Assembly (NCBI GenBank): GCA_021521415.1 | Contig: JAIQDT010003772.1 | Location: 62,001 to 126,000, forward strand | Reading direction: 5' to 3' | DNA: 64,000 nt | Source: Bidens hawaiensis | Lineage: Eukaryota > Streptophyta > Magnoliopsida > Asterales > Asteraceae | In this document: positions 1 through 10,386 of the stretch, piece after piece | How positions within the stretch are numbered: the stretch's first letter is position 1 | How the letters are laid out: each line of letters opens with the position of its first letter | Made by a program: the position numbers and the translations under genes | Notes under the pieces: model-generated | The model's input: only the letters and a program-made list of their open reading frames with translations | Databases searched by the model: none | What the model was told of the DNA's origin: nothing

Positions 1-933
1 GCATTTAGAATTATGAACATCGTAACATGTGATTGAAATAATGGGGTCAGGAATAACGTGGTAAGTAAACGTAGCATTTAACCAACGAAGTATGAACATG
101 TAAATTGATAACGCATTTGGGTTCGAGAATAGCTTAGATAAACAAAAATTTTTATGTATCAAAATACCATGATGTTTAACTAATGGAGATCTCCGAAAGA
201 ATGCAGCGCAATTAATGGTAACATTGAGGTGAAATGAAGTGAACATTACAACATATAAATTAATAATTTGAAATAAAACGGATAAACGAAATTCTATATT
301 CACATTATTAAAATCCATTTAAGTTTGTGAAAGAAAAGTTACAATAGCAACCTTGAGTTTATCAAAGTAGACAATTGAAATTTCAAAATCAAAATAAAGC
401 ATTGATTCCAGATTGATGAAATCAAGAAAAACATAATGATTTAAATAAAACATCGAGTGAAAGAGAAGTACACAAATAAACAAAACAATTTGTGTAAAAA
501 TATAACATAACATAAACTCGGCATATACAAGGGAAACAGTCCCGGTTCTAAGTAAACGAATTCGTTTGGAGAGAACTGGTCACCGATAGTAAAATGTAGA
601 AATAAAATGAAAATACGGTTTCTATTAGGTAGCTATACATACATGTTCATAGTCCCAATTTCCACTTAACGGTTACGTTTAAGAAAAATGGGTCATAGAC
701 CACGTGATTTGAAATAACAAACGTAAACCGATTTAATAAGGCGAATAAGAATGATGTACCAATTTACATTTCATAAAAAAAATAAATACAAACGAATATG
801 GACCAAGGATCAATGAACGACCAAAATAAACTTCGTAACAATATTCTATAGAAGTGGATATAAAAATCACTTTGGGTAAGTTCGAAACATACGTGAAAGA
901 GAAAATAAAGAAAAGTAAATGTAGCTTGCGACG
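1..933. other. AT-rich stretch without recognisable gene
   Basis: I see no convincing coding region, RNA gene or repeat with clear borders. The longest open frame is a 64-codon minus-strand frame of low-complexity hydrophobic residues, which is expected by chance in DNA this rich in A and T. It is probably decayed transposon DNA, given the surroundings. Confidence 0.5.
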
Positions 934-1087
934 TGTAACATCCGACTTTTGATTATAATAATAAAATAAATTTCGTTATTTTATGGTGGGTCGTTATCGG
1001 TTTAGATAAATAGAATACGAGTTGGTCTAGTGTTGGGTAAATGAATATGAGTTATAGACTTGGGTTAGGAAAGAAAGAAGGAAAGAC

Positions 1088-1120
1088 CATGGGCTTAAGC
1101 CCATGATCCATAAATATATA
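1088..1120 (+). promoter_or_regulatory. LTR-a core promoter: palindrome plus TATA box
   Basis: CATGGGCTTAAGCCCATG (1088-1105) is a perfect 18-bp palindrome about ten bases before TATATAAACCC. The half-site contains TGGGCT/AGCCCA, which resembles the plant site II (TCP-binding) element. Comparable GGGCC/CCATGGGC blocks lie just before the TATA boxes of the related LTR heads at 25547 and 7195. The promoter role is inferred from layout only. Confidence 0.45.
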
Positions 1121-1544
1121 AACCCTTAATCTCCATTTAATCCTCATTCACACATATTCCATACACCACCCAAAACACACACTTAAACTTTCTCTCTAGT
1201 TCTCTCTTTTCTCTCTAGCCGAAACCAAGAAGGAAACCGAGCACCGACCCGAGGTAATACTAGTATGATGTTTATTAACATAAACCCGTTAGATATAATC
1301 GCGAAACTACGAGCCGACACCGTTAAACCGTTTAAGTCAAGAGATCCAGATAGAATCGGGTATAAACCGAACCTAAGATGAGCTTAGGGATCACCCTAGC
1401 TCAGATCTGGATCGAACGGGACGAAAAACGGTGAAAAAACGAGTTAAAACACGTTTTTCCGGCGAATCCGCGGTTTTCTGGCGGCTTTCCGGCGGCGGCG
1501 CCGGAAAGGCGGCGCCGGAAAAGTCAATACGAGGTAACAGGAAT

Positions 1545-1572
1545 GTCAGGGAATGTTCTGACATTCCCTGAC
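1545..1572. repeat. Perfect 12-bp inverted repeat (hairpin)
   Basis: GTCAGGGAATGT and ACATTCCCTGAC are exact reverse complements separated by four bases (TCTG). It lies in the leader side of LTR-a, just after a GC-rich GGCGGCGCCGG block. Its function is unknown. Confidence 0.7.
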
Positions 1573-2059
1573 CTAACCCTAGTTCGTTATGGGAACATAA
1601 CGAATTGAAGGGTCATTCGTTAGTTAATTCACATAAGGGAGCACGACGAACTAGCTCTAGTTCGTCTCTGATTCGTTAGGGGAAAGGGGTAACGAATTAC
1701 CTTTGATTCATTATGACCAGTTCGTTAAAAGAGAAAACGAATTAGATGGACCACTTCGCTATATGGACAAGTTCGTGAAAGGGTCCAATTCGTCATAAGG
1801 ACCAGTTTGTTATAATGCTTGATTCGTTACAAAGCCAGATTCGTTATAATAGTTAATTTGCTATGAACTCCCATTCGTTAAGGATTGCATAACGAATTAG
1901 AACTTTGAAAGAATGTTAGAACAGTCCCTTGACTTCTAAAAGAATGAATTAATTACAAATAAGCCCTTGAACTTTGAGTTAGCGAATTAAATAATAATTT
2001 AAAATCCTAATAGAAAATGTGTTATGACAATTAATGGAAATAAAATTTTCCAACTTGAC

Positions 2060-2160
2060 CTGGCAGCTCGACCCCAGCCAGGGGCTCTGCCCCTTAGACC
2101 CTGCTAGTGGCTGCCGCCCCTAGACCCCGCTGCCAGGGGCGCTGCCCCCAGACCCCGTTC
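2060..2160. repeat. GC-rich GGGGC-CTGCCCC palindromic blocks
   Basis: Three related blocks of the form CAGGGGC(T/G)CTGCCCC followed by AGACCC lie within 100 bp of otherwise AT-rich DNA. Each can fold on itself. Such blocks are common in plant gypsy LTRs. I cannot assign a role. Confidence 0.55.
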
Positions 2161-2577
2161 GTTGAGGGTAATAATTAGATTAGAAACGCGAGATGAGTAG
2201 TGATAGTTAATTGATGCATATAATTATTATACAATTAGCCGTGCCCAACTGAAGAAGGGAATAACAATTAACGGTGAACGTAACCGACTTCAGGTGAGTT
2301 TCTAGCCCCATTCCTTGTTACGTTTTCGGGGTTGTGTGCATACTCGATGTGATTAGTTAATACACTTATACTAAGTGATAAGTGTATACCATATATGTAT
2401 TATGTGAAATGTATGAATGGTTTCTTGCCTGTACATGAACGATCTTCGGAATTGCATGTACTGCCAGGAAATGGTTGATGTTATATGTATGTTGTAATAT
2501 GAAGAATGAATGATGTATGTATGTGCCAAACTTACGATTATGTATATAGAAAGTATGTTAAGGAGGTATGTAAGAAA

Positions 2578-2742
2578 GGGTACCGGACCCTAATAATATC
2601 CGAGGATGGAGGGTACCGGACCCTAATAATATCAGAGGATGGAGGGTACCGGACCCTAATAATATCCGAGGATGAAGGGTACTGGACCCCAATAATATCC
2701 AAGGATGGAGGGTACCGGACCCTAATAATATCCGAGGTATGT
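2578..2742 (+). repeat. 33-bp minisatellite, five copies
   Basis: Unit starts fall at 2578, 2611, 2644, 2677 and 2710, an exact 33-bp period. Each unit begins GGGTACCGGACCC and ends in TATCCGAGGATGGA or a near variant. Because 33 is divisible by three, the array keeps one frame open (an 11-residue repeat), so the 96-codon frame at 2506-2796 is a by-product of the repeat. Copies differ at only a few bases. Confidence 0.9.
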
Positions 2743-3489
2743 AGGGCGAATGCTCTTTATAACGTAAGGTTAGTTATGATTGCGTATGATGATTGATGGA
2801 CAGGTTAAGTATGTAATGCGTACCCTCGGGCACGTATATGTGTATGTAAAGTAAGTGATGTGATTAACTAGAACTCACTCAGCGTAGCTGACTTTTAGTA
2901 CGCACGCAGGTTAACAGATTGAGACAGCTAGTTTGAGATGGACACATGGCAGGATTGAAGAGGCTGGCATCCGAAGATTGTCATGATGTTTTGAATGTTA
3001 TGATTTATGTTATGTTTTGAAAGACAAATTATGGATATATGTAACGAATGATTGATGTTTTATATTATTCCGCGAAAGTTTTAATTAACTTTGATTTGTA
3101 GAACTGTGTTTATGAGTTAATCCAACACCAAAGTAGGGCTACCGGTAACGGGGCCTTATACGACGGTTGTCTTCTCGAATGTAGGTTTGTTTGGAGGTAT
3201 GAAAGGTTGGTGTGGGAGGTGGTGCCAAGATTTCTTAGCCGAAACTCATTGGCGTTAATGAAGGGGAAAGAAAGAAAGGGGTACAACGTATATTTTAATT
3301 TACAAAAATCGGTTGTATATCGTGGAGTTTTTATATCTCATGGTGAAATAAGTTTATTCTATTTTAGTTAGGCAAACGTTTTTAACTAGCGATAAAACTT
3401 GAGAACTCTATGAAATCCTTAACGTAAAAATAAATGGTTTCTTTTGGCCAGCGGCCTAGGAAAAAAATTGTCAGATAATCTGACTTGTT

Positions 3490-3875
3490 GAATGAAATAT
3501 AGCCTCAAAAGGGCTCAAGATTTGTTTGAAATAATAATTACATTATTATTAGAGGTGACGATAATACTAATAATAATAATATTACTAATCATAGTAATAA
3601 TTAAAATATTATTGAATGAAAACAATAGTTTCAAAAGAGCTCAAAACTTGTTTGAATCCAATATTTTACTTTAAATATTATTATATAATAGTAGTGACGA
3701 TGGTACTAAGAATAATAATATTACTAATAATAATAATATAAATAATAATAATAATTTTAAGAATAATAATAATATTGATAATTACCGTAATAATAATAAT
3801 GATGATGACGGTGATGGTACTAATAATAATAATAGTAGTAGTAGTAATATTAATAATGATGGTAATATTAATAAC

Positions 3876-3945
<70 letters not shown>

Positions 3946-3950
3946 TCTTT
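3490..3950. repeat. AAT-rich microsatellite with a nearby duplication
   Basis: An uninterrupted (ATA)n run of about 23 units ends at about 3943. It is preceded by 350 bp of imperfect AAT, GAT and AGT triplets. At the left end a segment containing CTCAAAAG..GCTCAA..TTTGTTTGAA is duplicated (about 3500 and 3625), each copy followed by its own AAT tract. The 60-codon frame at 3492-3674 is low-complexity and not a gene. Confidence 0.85.
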
Positions 3951-5426
3951 TTAAAGAAAATCCATTTAACTGAAGGTTAAAATAACTAAGGATTTGAGAT
4001 TAGGCGCGAGGTATTAGTAAAAGAAATAAAATGTAGGAAAGTATGCAAAAGAAAATATAGACGAGTTTGATGAGTTTTGTAAAAATCTAAGTATTGAAAC
4101 TGAAAAAGTGTATAAGGTCGTCAAAGGATGCGGGGTTAGAATATTTCATGGCGGAAACCAGTTAGGCCTTCGAATGTATGGCGGGTGTGCTAGGGTCACC
4201 AAGATAATAGTAGGCTTAGAGCATGTGGTCAAACATATAATTGAGACAAATTGTTAGGTACAGGTCTTGCAGACGGGTGAGTGGCGTTGAGTTTGGGTAT
4301 GTTTTGGCATTAAGTGGTAATTGAATCTACCAAAAATAGAAGTACATCAACGCTTCAGGGAAGTAAAGTGGTGGAATTTACACATATTATACAAAGGGCG
4401 TGTTTCAGCGCGAGAGCTTTCGGTTTAGCTTAGTTTGCGTTTTCAAGAATGGTGCTGGGTTTGAATTCGAATTAACTATAGCGATGAAGGTAGGTGCGGT
4501 CAGACGTGGGGTGATCGGGATCACGGAGGCCATTTACTTGATAACTTTGATTATCATTTTGCGAGTTGAGTGTGAAAACTAGGGAAACAAGGAAGCATTA
4601 TACGAAACGTGATGAATTCACGTGACTTGAGACGTAAGTATGAAAACGACTAATAGATACAAGTAAAGAAAAATAAATCGCATGAAACAAATTTGAAATC
4701 GAACTTGGAATTCCTATGAAATGTCATGAGTTTTCACCTTTCAATAAACGAAAACATCATAAATTATTGAAAAATCATATGGAAAAAGTATCAAACTTAA
4801 CAATAAATAGTGAAATCGAATTGAAAATCGAGTGTTCATTTACCACTATGAGTTTTTTTTTTTTGAATTTTTTTATTTCTAAAACATAAGAGTAAATGAA
4901 TATAGAAATAAGGTAATCGAATTGAAATTCGACCATTCATGTATCACCATGACTTTCCGAATTTTCAATTCTAAAATGTAGTAGTAAATGAATAAAATAA
5001 TATAGTTATTGAATCAAAATTCAACCATTTATGTATCACCATAACTTTTTGAACTTTCAATTCTCAAACGTAATAGTAAAATAATATAATCGTATTGAAA
5101 TTCGGTTATTAACTTTCGAACTTCTAAAATTTTAAACCGTAAATGAGTCACAAAATTTTTAAACTTAACTATTCTCGTTTAAAAATGTGTAATTATATCG
5201 AACCAAAAGCTTAGTATTTGTGTACAGAATTCCAGTTAAAACACATTGCAAAACATAGAGGAGTGCAACCATATTCTTTTCACAAAGAGAACATGGTCGC
5301 GTTTGAAAACTTAAAGTTGTGATTCATATGGCGTTTAAAGTGGTATGCTTTGGCTTAATAGAGTTCATGCTCTTTCCTAACTCTCCAGGTAAGCAACCGG
5401 GTCCCGCGTCTGGTTAGGATTTATAC
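3951..5426. other. Unassigned AT-rich DNA
   Basis: I see no gene here. The stretch holds short homopolymer runs and loosely repeated segments (GAATTGAAAATCGA..CATT..TATCACCATGA variants between 4800 and 5060). These look like a diverged local repeat, probably old retroelement interior. Confidence 0.5.
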
Positions 5427-7194
5427 TGTAACGATTCCGGCAAATTCAGGTATACCCTAGCCGGAATATACTATTTACGTGTTATTTAATACTGAATATA
5501 TGAATTATAATGTGTTTATACGAGTATATAAGATTCACAGTACGAATTATACTCGAATATACAGCTAGTCGTATTGAAATTACGATTAATCGATGAACGG
5601 TTATTGAAACCCGAACGAATCGGGAATTACATTATAGACGAAATATATAATGTTTAGTGATGTGTACAAATTATTAAAGCTTCGGGATAAGTGAATTATA
5701 GCACAGAAAAAGGATTTCGATTTATTAGTACGTCGGTACGATAAACGAAACCTTTAACATCAAACCAAGCAAGAGACGATCGATCAAGCCGAAAAAGATG
5801 CACAATTACCGACAATATGATGTGTTAAGTCAATAAATGTCATGGTTTAAGTTTTTAAAGTTTTTAAATCGGTTTTATATAAATTTTATTTTTAAGCCGA
5901 AAAACGACCGTTTTAGCCTCGTTTTAAGCCGAATTAAGTGTTTAACCGAAAAACGAACTGAACCAGATTATCCATAACATTATCCGGATTACACAATCCA
6001 AATGTGTGGCCAAGGTTGGAGATATGGGCCCCACCCCACACCATACTTGGACCGATCGGTCCATTGGTACACACACACACACTTCATATTCTTTTTTTAA
6101 CATTCCAACTCTCCAAATCCTCTCAACCCTTTACACATTCAACCAAAACCTTTGATTTTTAAGAAGATCCACAAGGTATAAACATGTTATTATGGTTTGA
6201 TCTTGCTTTTTAATTCCAAAATCATGAGAAAATGAGGTTTCAAGTGAAAAATGGGTGAAAACCCGAGATAAAACCGATTCTTGCATGATCAAGTGATGTA
6301 TACAGGTTATACAAGGGATCTTGGTCCAAGAAATGAGTTAAAAGAGTCAAAAACGAATTTTTACGGTTACAATCTTTGTTTTGATGTCTTAACCGAAACC
6401 ATGAAAGAAATGGCTTGATTGTGGGTATAACTTGCTTTGTGTGGTGTTGTTGTGCTTGTAGGTGTTGTATCTAGTTGCTAGCAAAGGCTAGAAAGCAAGA
6501 TCTTTGCGATCTAAAGCTAGAAACACAAGGTAGTTCGGTTTTTCGTATGATTTGTAAGATTTTGAAAGATTGTGGTAGACTTAGAGTTTAGTAATTAAAT
6601 TTCACAGAGATGATCTACACATGAAAATATGAGATCTGTGAAATTTTGGTAATTTTTGGATAAAGGATGAATATTTGGTGAATTTAATGCTCGGTTTTGG
6701 CTAAAAATGGTGAAAAATAGCTAAACATCATGAAAAATTCTGGAAAAATTTAGATAAGCTTTTTATAACATATAAAAGTCACACACAAAATTTCAGGTCC
6801 ATTGGAGAAGTCTAAGTAGGCTTTTCGGTAAAACGAGTTCTAGGGTGTTCTAGCTCGGTTTTGGTGAAAATGGCATGAAAAAATGAGATTTTGGTTCTAG
6901 AAAAATTACAGGGGGCTATGTGGATGGCAGGGGTCATCCCAGAAAAATTTGGGATTTTTTTCCTTTTTCTTATATTATGGTTTGTTAAAGTAATTTACTC
7001 AAATAATAATGTAATTTAAAATGATAAAAATAATAAAATCAAAAAACTTATGTAATTTCATGTGCGACACCCGTTAAATAAAAAGTATTATTATATTCCA
7101 TAATCGAGATTAAAACTTGTTTAGACCGGGTTAGGTGAGAATTAAGACCCATAAGTTAAATATATTATTTTATGCTAAGCATTAAAGGAATATA
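5427..7194 (+). mobile_element. Possible gypsy-type LTR fragment (LTR-b)
   Basis: TGTAACGATTCCGGCAAATT at 5427 has the form of a gypsy LTR head. It is followed by about 1.7 kb of non-coding DNA with a short CA repeat (about 6068-6083) and a leader-like segment ending CACAAG|GTATAA (about 6170). I see no primer site, coding region or second LTR. The right border is arbitrary, placed at the start of the next LTR-like head. Confidence 0.3.
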
Positions 7195-7475
7195 CGTAAC
7201 ATCATACTTTTGATAATAATAAATAAAAGAATTTTGTTTACTTAATGTTGTGTAATGATTTAGTTATGTTAAATATTAATGACAGAGTGTGTTCTTAGAT
7301 AATAAAAGATGGAATAAAGCATGGTGATGTACCTTAGACCCATGGGCTTTAGGGGTCTTTAAGCACCCTTAAACCTCCTTAAAAACCCTAATTTCCACCA
7401 TCATGCCTCCATACACAGTAAAAAACAAACACAAACATTCCCCTTACATCCGCATCTATATCCGAGCTATGTAAC
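7195..7475 (+). mobile_element. Truncated LTR fragment (LTR-c)
   Basis: The sequence from about 7195 (GTAACATCATACTTTTGATA) closely follows the first 230 bp or so of the LTR at 25547, including AATAAATAAAAGA, CCATGGGC, CACAAACA and the run before CCGAGCT. It then diverges near 7475, where the copia E LTR probably begins. It has no coding content. Confidence 0.5.
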
Positions 7476-7759
7476 TAACTAATTATAACAAACCGAATCC
7501 TATTTGTACATATGCTCTCATCCACTAGTTTTGCATCCCATATGCACATTTGTCCATCTTGTCATTCTCATTTGTTAATTTGCATTCCTGTTCGTTAATG
7601 TATGACACATTTGTCTTCCATACATGCACATTCGTTATGAATGTATTCTCATTTGTTAACCTTGGTCTCTCGTTCGTCTCCTTGTATATGACCAAATTAT
7701 AAAAACTAAATGACTCATTGGTTCAACTCCCAACACTTCTCACATTTCATGTACTAACA
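7476..7759 (-). mobile_element. 3' LTR start of copia element E (partial)
   Basis: Read on the minus strand, a purine tract AAGGGGGAGTC is followed directly by TGTTAGTACATGAAATGTG, the form of a copia 3' LTR head. TTCGTTA-like motifs recur across 7520-7680. The far LTR edge is not clear, so the left coordinate is approximate. The 5' LTR of E was not found. Confidence 0.5.
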
Positions 7760-8620
7760 GACTCCCCCTTGAAAATTGCCGAAGTTCGTTAAGGTTTAGT
7801 CTTCTTCGCTTTTAGTTGATCTTGACGTGTGTCTTTATACAGGTAATACCATGCAGACAATGAATGAACAAACTTCCCCTTGACAATAGTTGTATGTCTC
7901 CAATCTTTATCAGCATCAAGCTTGTACACATGATCAACATCTTCACTCCCCCTTAACTCGAATACTCTGCCATAACTTAAACTCCTTTCTTCATTTTACA
8001 ATCTTGAGAAGATACAAGGGTTGAATAATCATCACTCTTATCATAACTACAGTCAATCAACACATTCCATCAATAAATCGTATAGCTTTATCTTGATTTT
8101 GCATTTTAGCACAAATATGTATGAATATAAATATGTAATGGTGAAAACAATTTTGTAACTCAACAAAAATGATTTGAAAATGTATATCACTTGTCGGAAG
8201 CTCAAAAATAAAATGTAAAGAAAATTCTTTTTGGTTTTTACAAACTTTATGCTAAAACACACCCAAAATATTTTTTATTTTTTAAAGTTTATATCAAAAT
8301 ACACCAAAAATCTTTTTGTATTTTTCTCAAAAATTCAAACAAAAATCAAACTATAATCAAAATACGATAAGTAGTACATATTTTTTAGAGAATTATCGCG
8401 ACATGGGATCATATTGACAAGTAACGTCCTAGACTCCACTTCAATTTCAACATTATTATGCACATAATCCAATGTTGATTTCAGATATAATTGTCCACTT
8501 TACTTTATGCATATCCTTTAGTAGCTTTACGATGCAGATTAAGATTCAATTAAGCACAAATCTTATGTGGACCCCAACTTTCAGACAAAGATTTATATCT
8601 TTATACATTGAATTTCACAT
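7760..8620 (-). pseudogene. 3' interior of copia E, possible extra-ORF tail
   Basis: On the minus strand, about 8000-7800 reads as a short coding-like stretch that includes an AWYY motif and ends shortly before the purine tract of E. Its position matches the C-terminal end of the extra ORF in elements A, B and C, where WYY also occurs. The rest (8050-8620) is AT-rich with TTTTT/AAAAA-dominated repeats and no gene. Assignment to the extra ORF is a weak inference. Confidence 0.3.
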
Positions 8621-8625
8621 GTACA
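8621..8625. repeat. Target site duplication of copia A (left)
   Basis: GTACA lies directly before the 5' LTR and again at 23596-23600 directly after the 3' LTR. This is the 5-bp duplication expected for LTR element integration. Confidence 0.93.
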
Positions 8626-8734
8626 TGTTAGTGCACGGTTTTGCGTCTCGAGTCTTTGTAATTATCGTTAAATGTTTATTTGATTATTTTAATGTAATAT
8701 TTAATGTTTGTTTATCTAATTCGTTATGTCATGT

Positions 8735-8935
8735 CTAGTTCGCTAGGAATGTTAGCGAACTAAGACTAGTTCGTTAAGGTTAGGTCTAGTTCGCTAGGAA
8801 TGTTAGCGAACTAGGACTTTATAATGTATTCCCTCCTGATTCATTAGGGGATGTTAACGAATCAGGGGATGGTTCATTAAGTTAATTTAAGTTAACGAAG
8901 GGGAAGCTGGTTCGCTAGGGGATGTTAGCGAACCA
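8735..8935. repeat. Row of co-varying palindromes in copia A U3
   Basis: Four hairpins occur in 200 bp: 8735-8762 (arm TAGTTCGCTA), 8786-8814 (CTAGTTCGCTA), 8836-8865 (CTGATTCRTTA) and 8907-8935 (CTGGTTCGCTA). The right arm of each is the reverse complement of its own left arm, while the loop stays GG(A/GG)ATGT. Bases that change in one arm change to match in the other. The only mismatch, in the third hairpin, is absent from the 3' LTR copy. The row lies just upstream of the TATA box, as expected for a regulatory block. Confidence 0.85.
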
Positions 8936-8945
8936 GATCGTCTTC

Positions 8946-8953
8946 TATAAATA
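8946..8953 (+). promoter_or_regulatory. Copia A LTR TATA box
   Basis: TATAAATA follows the palindrome row. The distance to the donor-like site at 9094 is about 148 bp. The same box is present in the 3' LTR near 23349. Confidence 0.7.
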
Positions 8954-9194
8954 GTGAACCACTGTTCACTTGTAAAAAAAAGAAGTTTTGAGAGAATTAA
9001 CATTATTCAGAAATATTTAAAGTATTCTCTCTCTCTCAAGCTTCACATTAATCTTATATTGATAATATATATATTACATAACAATCAAACTGAGGTATAA
9101 AAGAGTTAGATCCGTTTAATTAATATCAACATATAGATCTGGATCAGATCTACGTTATTGATTAGAACAAGTGTTAATCAGGGGATCAAACAAG

Positions 9195-9206
9195 TGGTAT
9201 CAGAGC
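9195..9206 (+). promoter_or_regulatory. Copia A primer binding site
   Basis: TGGTATCAGAGC begins two bases after the LTR end. It is the standard complement to the 3' end of plant initiator tRNA-Met. Confidence 0.92.
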
Positions 9207-10386
9207 TTTCGGGGCTCAATTCACTTGGTTTTGATTGTTATTATTATAGTTTTGTGTTATTTTTCTGTTTGGAATGAATTTGAATTAATTTGAGTTGATT
9301 TGGATTGAATATGGATGGATTAGAGTGATTTTGGTTTAGTTAAGGTATTATTGAGGTTTAATTGTGTGGAATTGGAGTGTGAATTGGATTTGGGATGTGT
9401 ATTGTGCTTTTGGTTTAAGTCCGTGAACAGAATTTGATTTTGGTCGAAATTGGTTCGTGTATTGTGTTAATCGGTTACGAGTTGTGTTGGATTGAATTCG
9501 CTTTGCGATTACGAGCATTTTGGTATATTATGTGTTGAGTTTGGTTAAGAATTGTGTGTGTATTACAGATCTGGAATTGATATATTTCTTGGTTTGATCT
9601 TCATATTTCTGGAAATTTGTTCTTGAATATTTGAATATTTGAAGATGATGGCAATTCGCTATATAGTTTCAAGCGATTCGCTAAGTCTTTAACTTGATTC
9701 GCTATCAACTCGTGCCATTCTCTAATCAGTTTGCTAGCTGATTCGTGTGAGTTAATCAATTCGTGTTATCTAGTTCGTTAACTAGATAACTGATTCGTTT
9801 GACACGTGTTTGTCTTGGAATTTGTGCCATAACAACTTTTTGCCACGTGGCATAAAGGAATCAAGTTTGTTACAAACGGTTGTAACAACCTGACTCGTTA
9901 TATTATAATTCGCTATAGTGTTGATTCGTTATCAACTGTAGCTGATTCGTTATCTTAATTCGCTAAGCATTCCTTAACAATTCGTTAAGTTGACTTGGTC
10001 AATTCGTGTGATCAATTCGTTAACTTGACTTGGTCAATTCGCTTGATCAACTCGTTAAGTTGACTTGGTCAATTCGTGTGATCAATTCGTTAAGTTGACT
10101 TGGTCAATTCGTTTAGTCAATTCGTTTAGTTGACTTGTGATTCGTTAAGCCTTTATCACATTCGTTATCTGTTTCGCTATTTGGGTGATTCGTTAAACTT
10201 AGTTGTGATTCGTTAAGGTTGAATCGCTTAGTTGACTTTTTATTCGTTAACCTATTCTCCTCATTCGTTAAGACTTGATTCGTTAAGACTTGACTCGTTA
10301 AGTCTCAATTCGTTACAACTGTTCACCATTCGCTACTACTGTTCACTGATTCGTTAAGATATTTTATTACTTGTTTATTTTCAAAG
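9207..10386 (+). other. Copia A leader with TTCGTTA motif field
   Basis: This is untranslated leader before gag. From about 9650 it is saturated with ATTCGTTA, ATTCGCTA and ATTCGTG motifs, including a 35-bp tandem repeat. The segment directly before the gag ATG, TTGTTTATTTTCAAAG, has the form of a splice acceptor. Paired with the donor-like site at 9095 it would remove the primer site and most of the leader from a gag mRNA; that is speculative. No ORF is present. Confidence 0.6.
9978..10152 (+). repeat. 35-bp tandem repeat in copia A leader
   Basis: Units begin CAATTCGTTAAGTTGACT and start at 9978, 10013, 10048, 10083 and, imperfectly, 10118. Each unit contains two TTCG motifs 22 and 13 bp apart. 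Confidence 0.85.

Larger units (their letters stand above)
934..3300 (+). mobile_element. Gypsy-type LTR fragment or solo LTR (LTR-a)
   Basis: The left edge is a typical LTR head, TGTAACATCCGACTTTTGAT. Closely similar heads occur at 7195 and 25547. A TATA box (near 1115-1120) is preceded by an 18-bp perfect palindrome at 1088-1105. A CT-rich leader follows, then many TTCGTTA motifs (1580-1900), GGGGC..GCCCC blocks (2070-2160) and a 33-bp tandem repeat. I could not find a clear right edge or a target duplication, so the end given is approximate. No gag or pol is attached. Confidence 0.45.
8626..9192 (+). repeat. Copia A 5' LTR
   Basis: The repeat runs TGTTAGTGCAC to GGATCAAACA and matches 23028-23595. 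It contains four U3 palindromes (8735-8935), a TATA box at 8946, a CT-rich leader and a GAG|GTATAA donor-like site at 9094/9095. Confidence 0.95.

Noticed and set aside
2506..2796. 96-codon plus-strand frame with an 11-residue repeat
   Set aside because: It is kept open by the 33-bp minisatellite. There is no start context, no other domain, and it sits in an LTR.
9195..9206. TGGTATCAGAGC as part of a tRNA gene
   Set aside because: It is a primer binding site next to an LTR end. No cloverleaf can be drawn around it. The same holds at 29885 and 60573.
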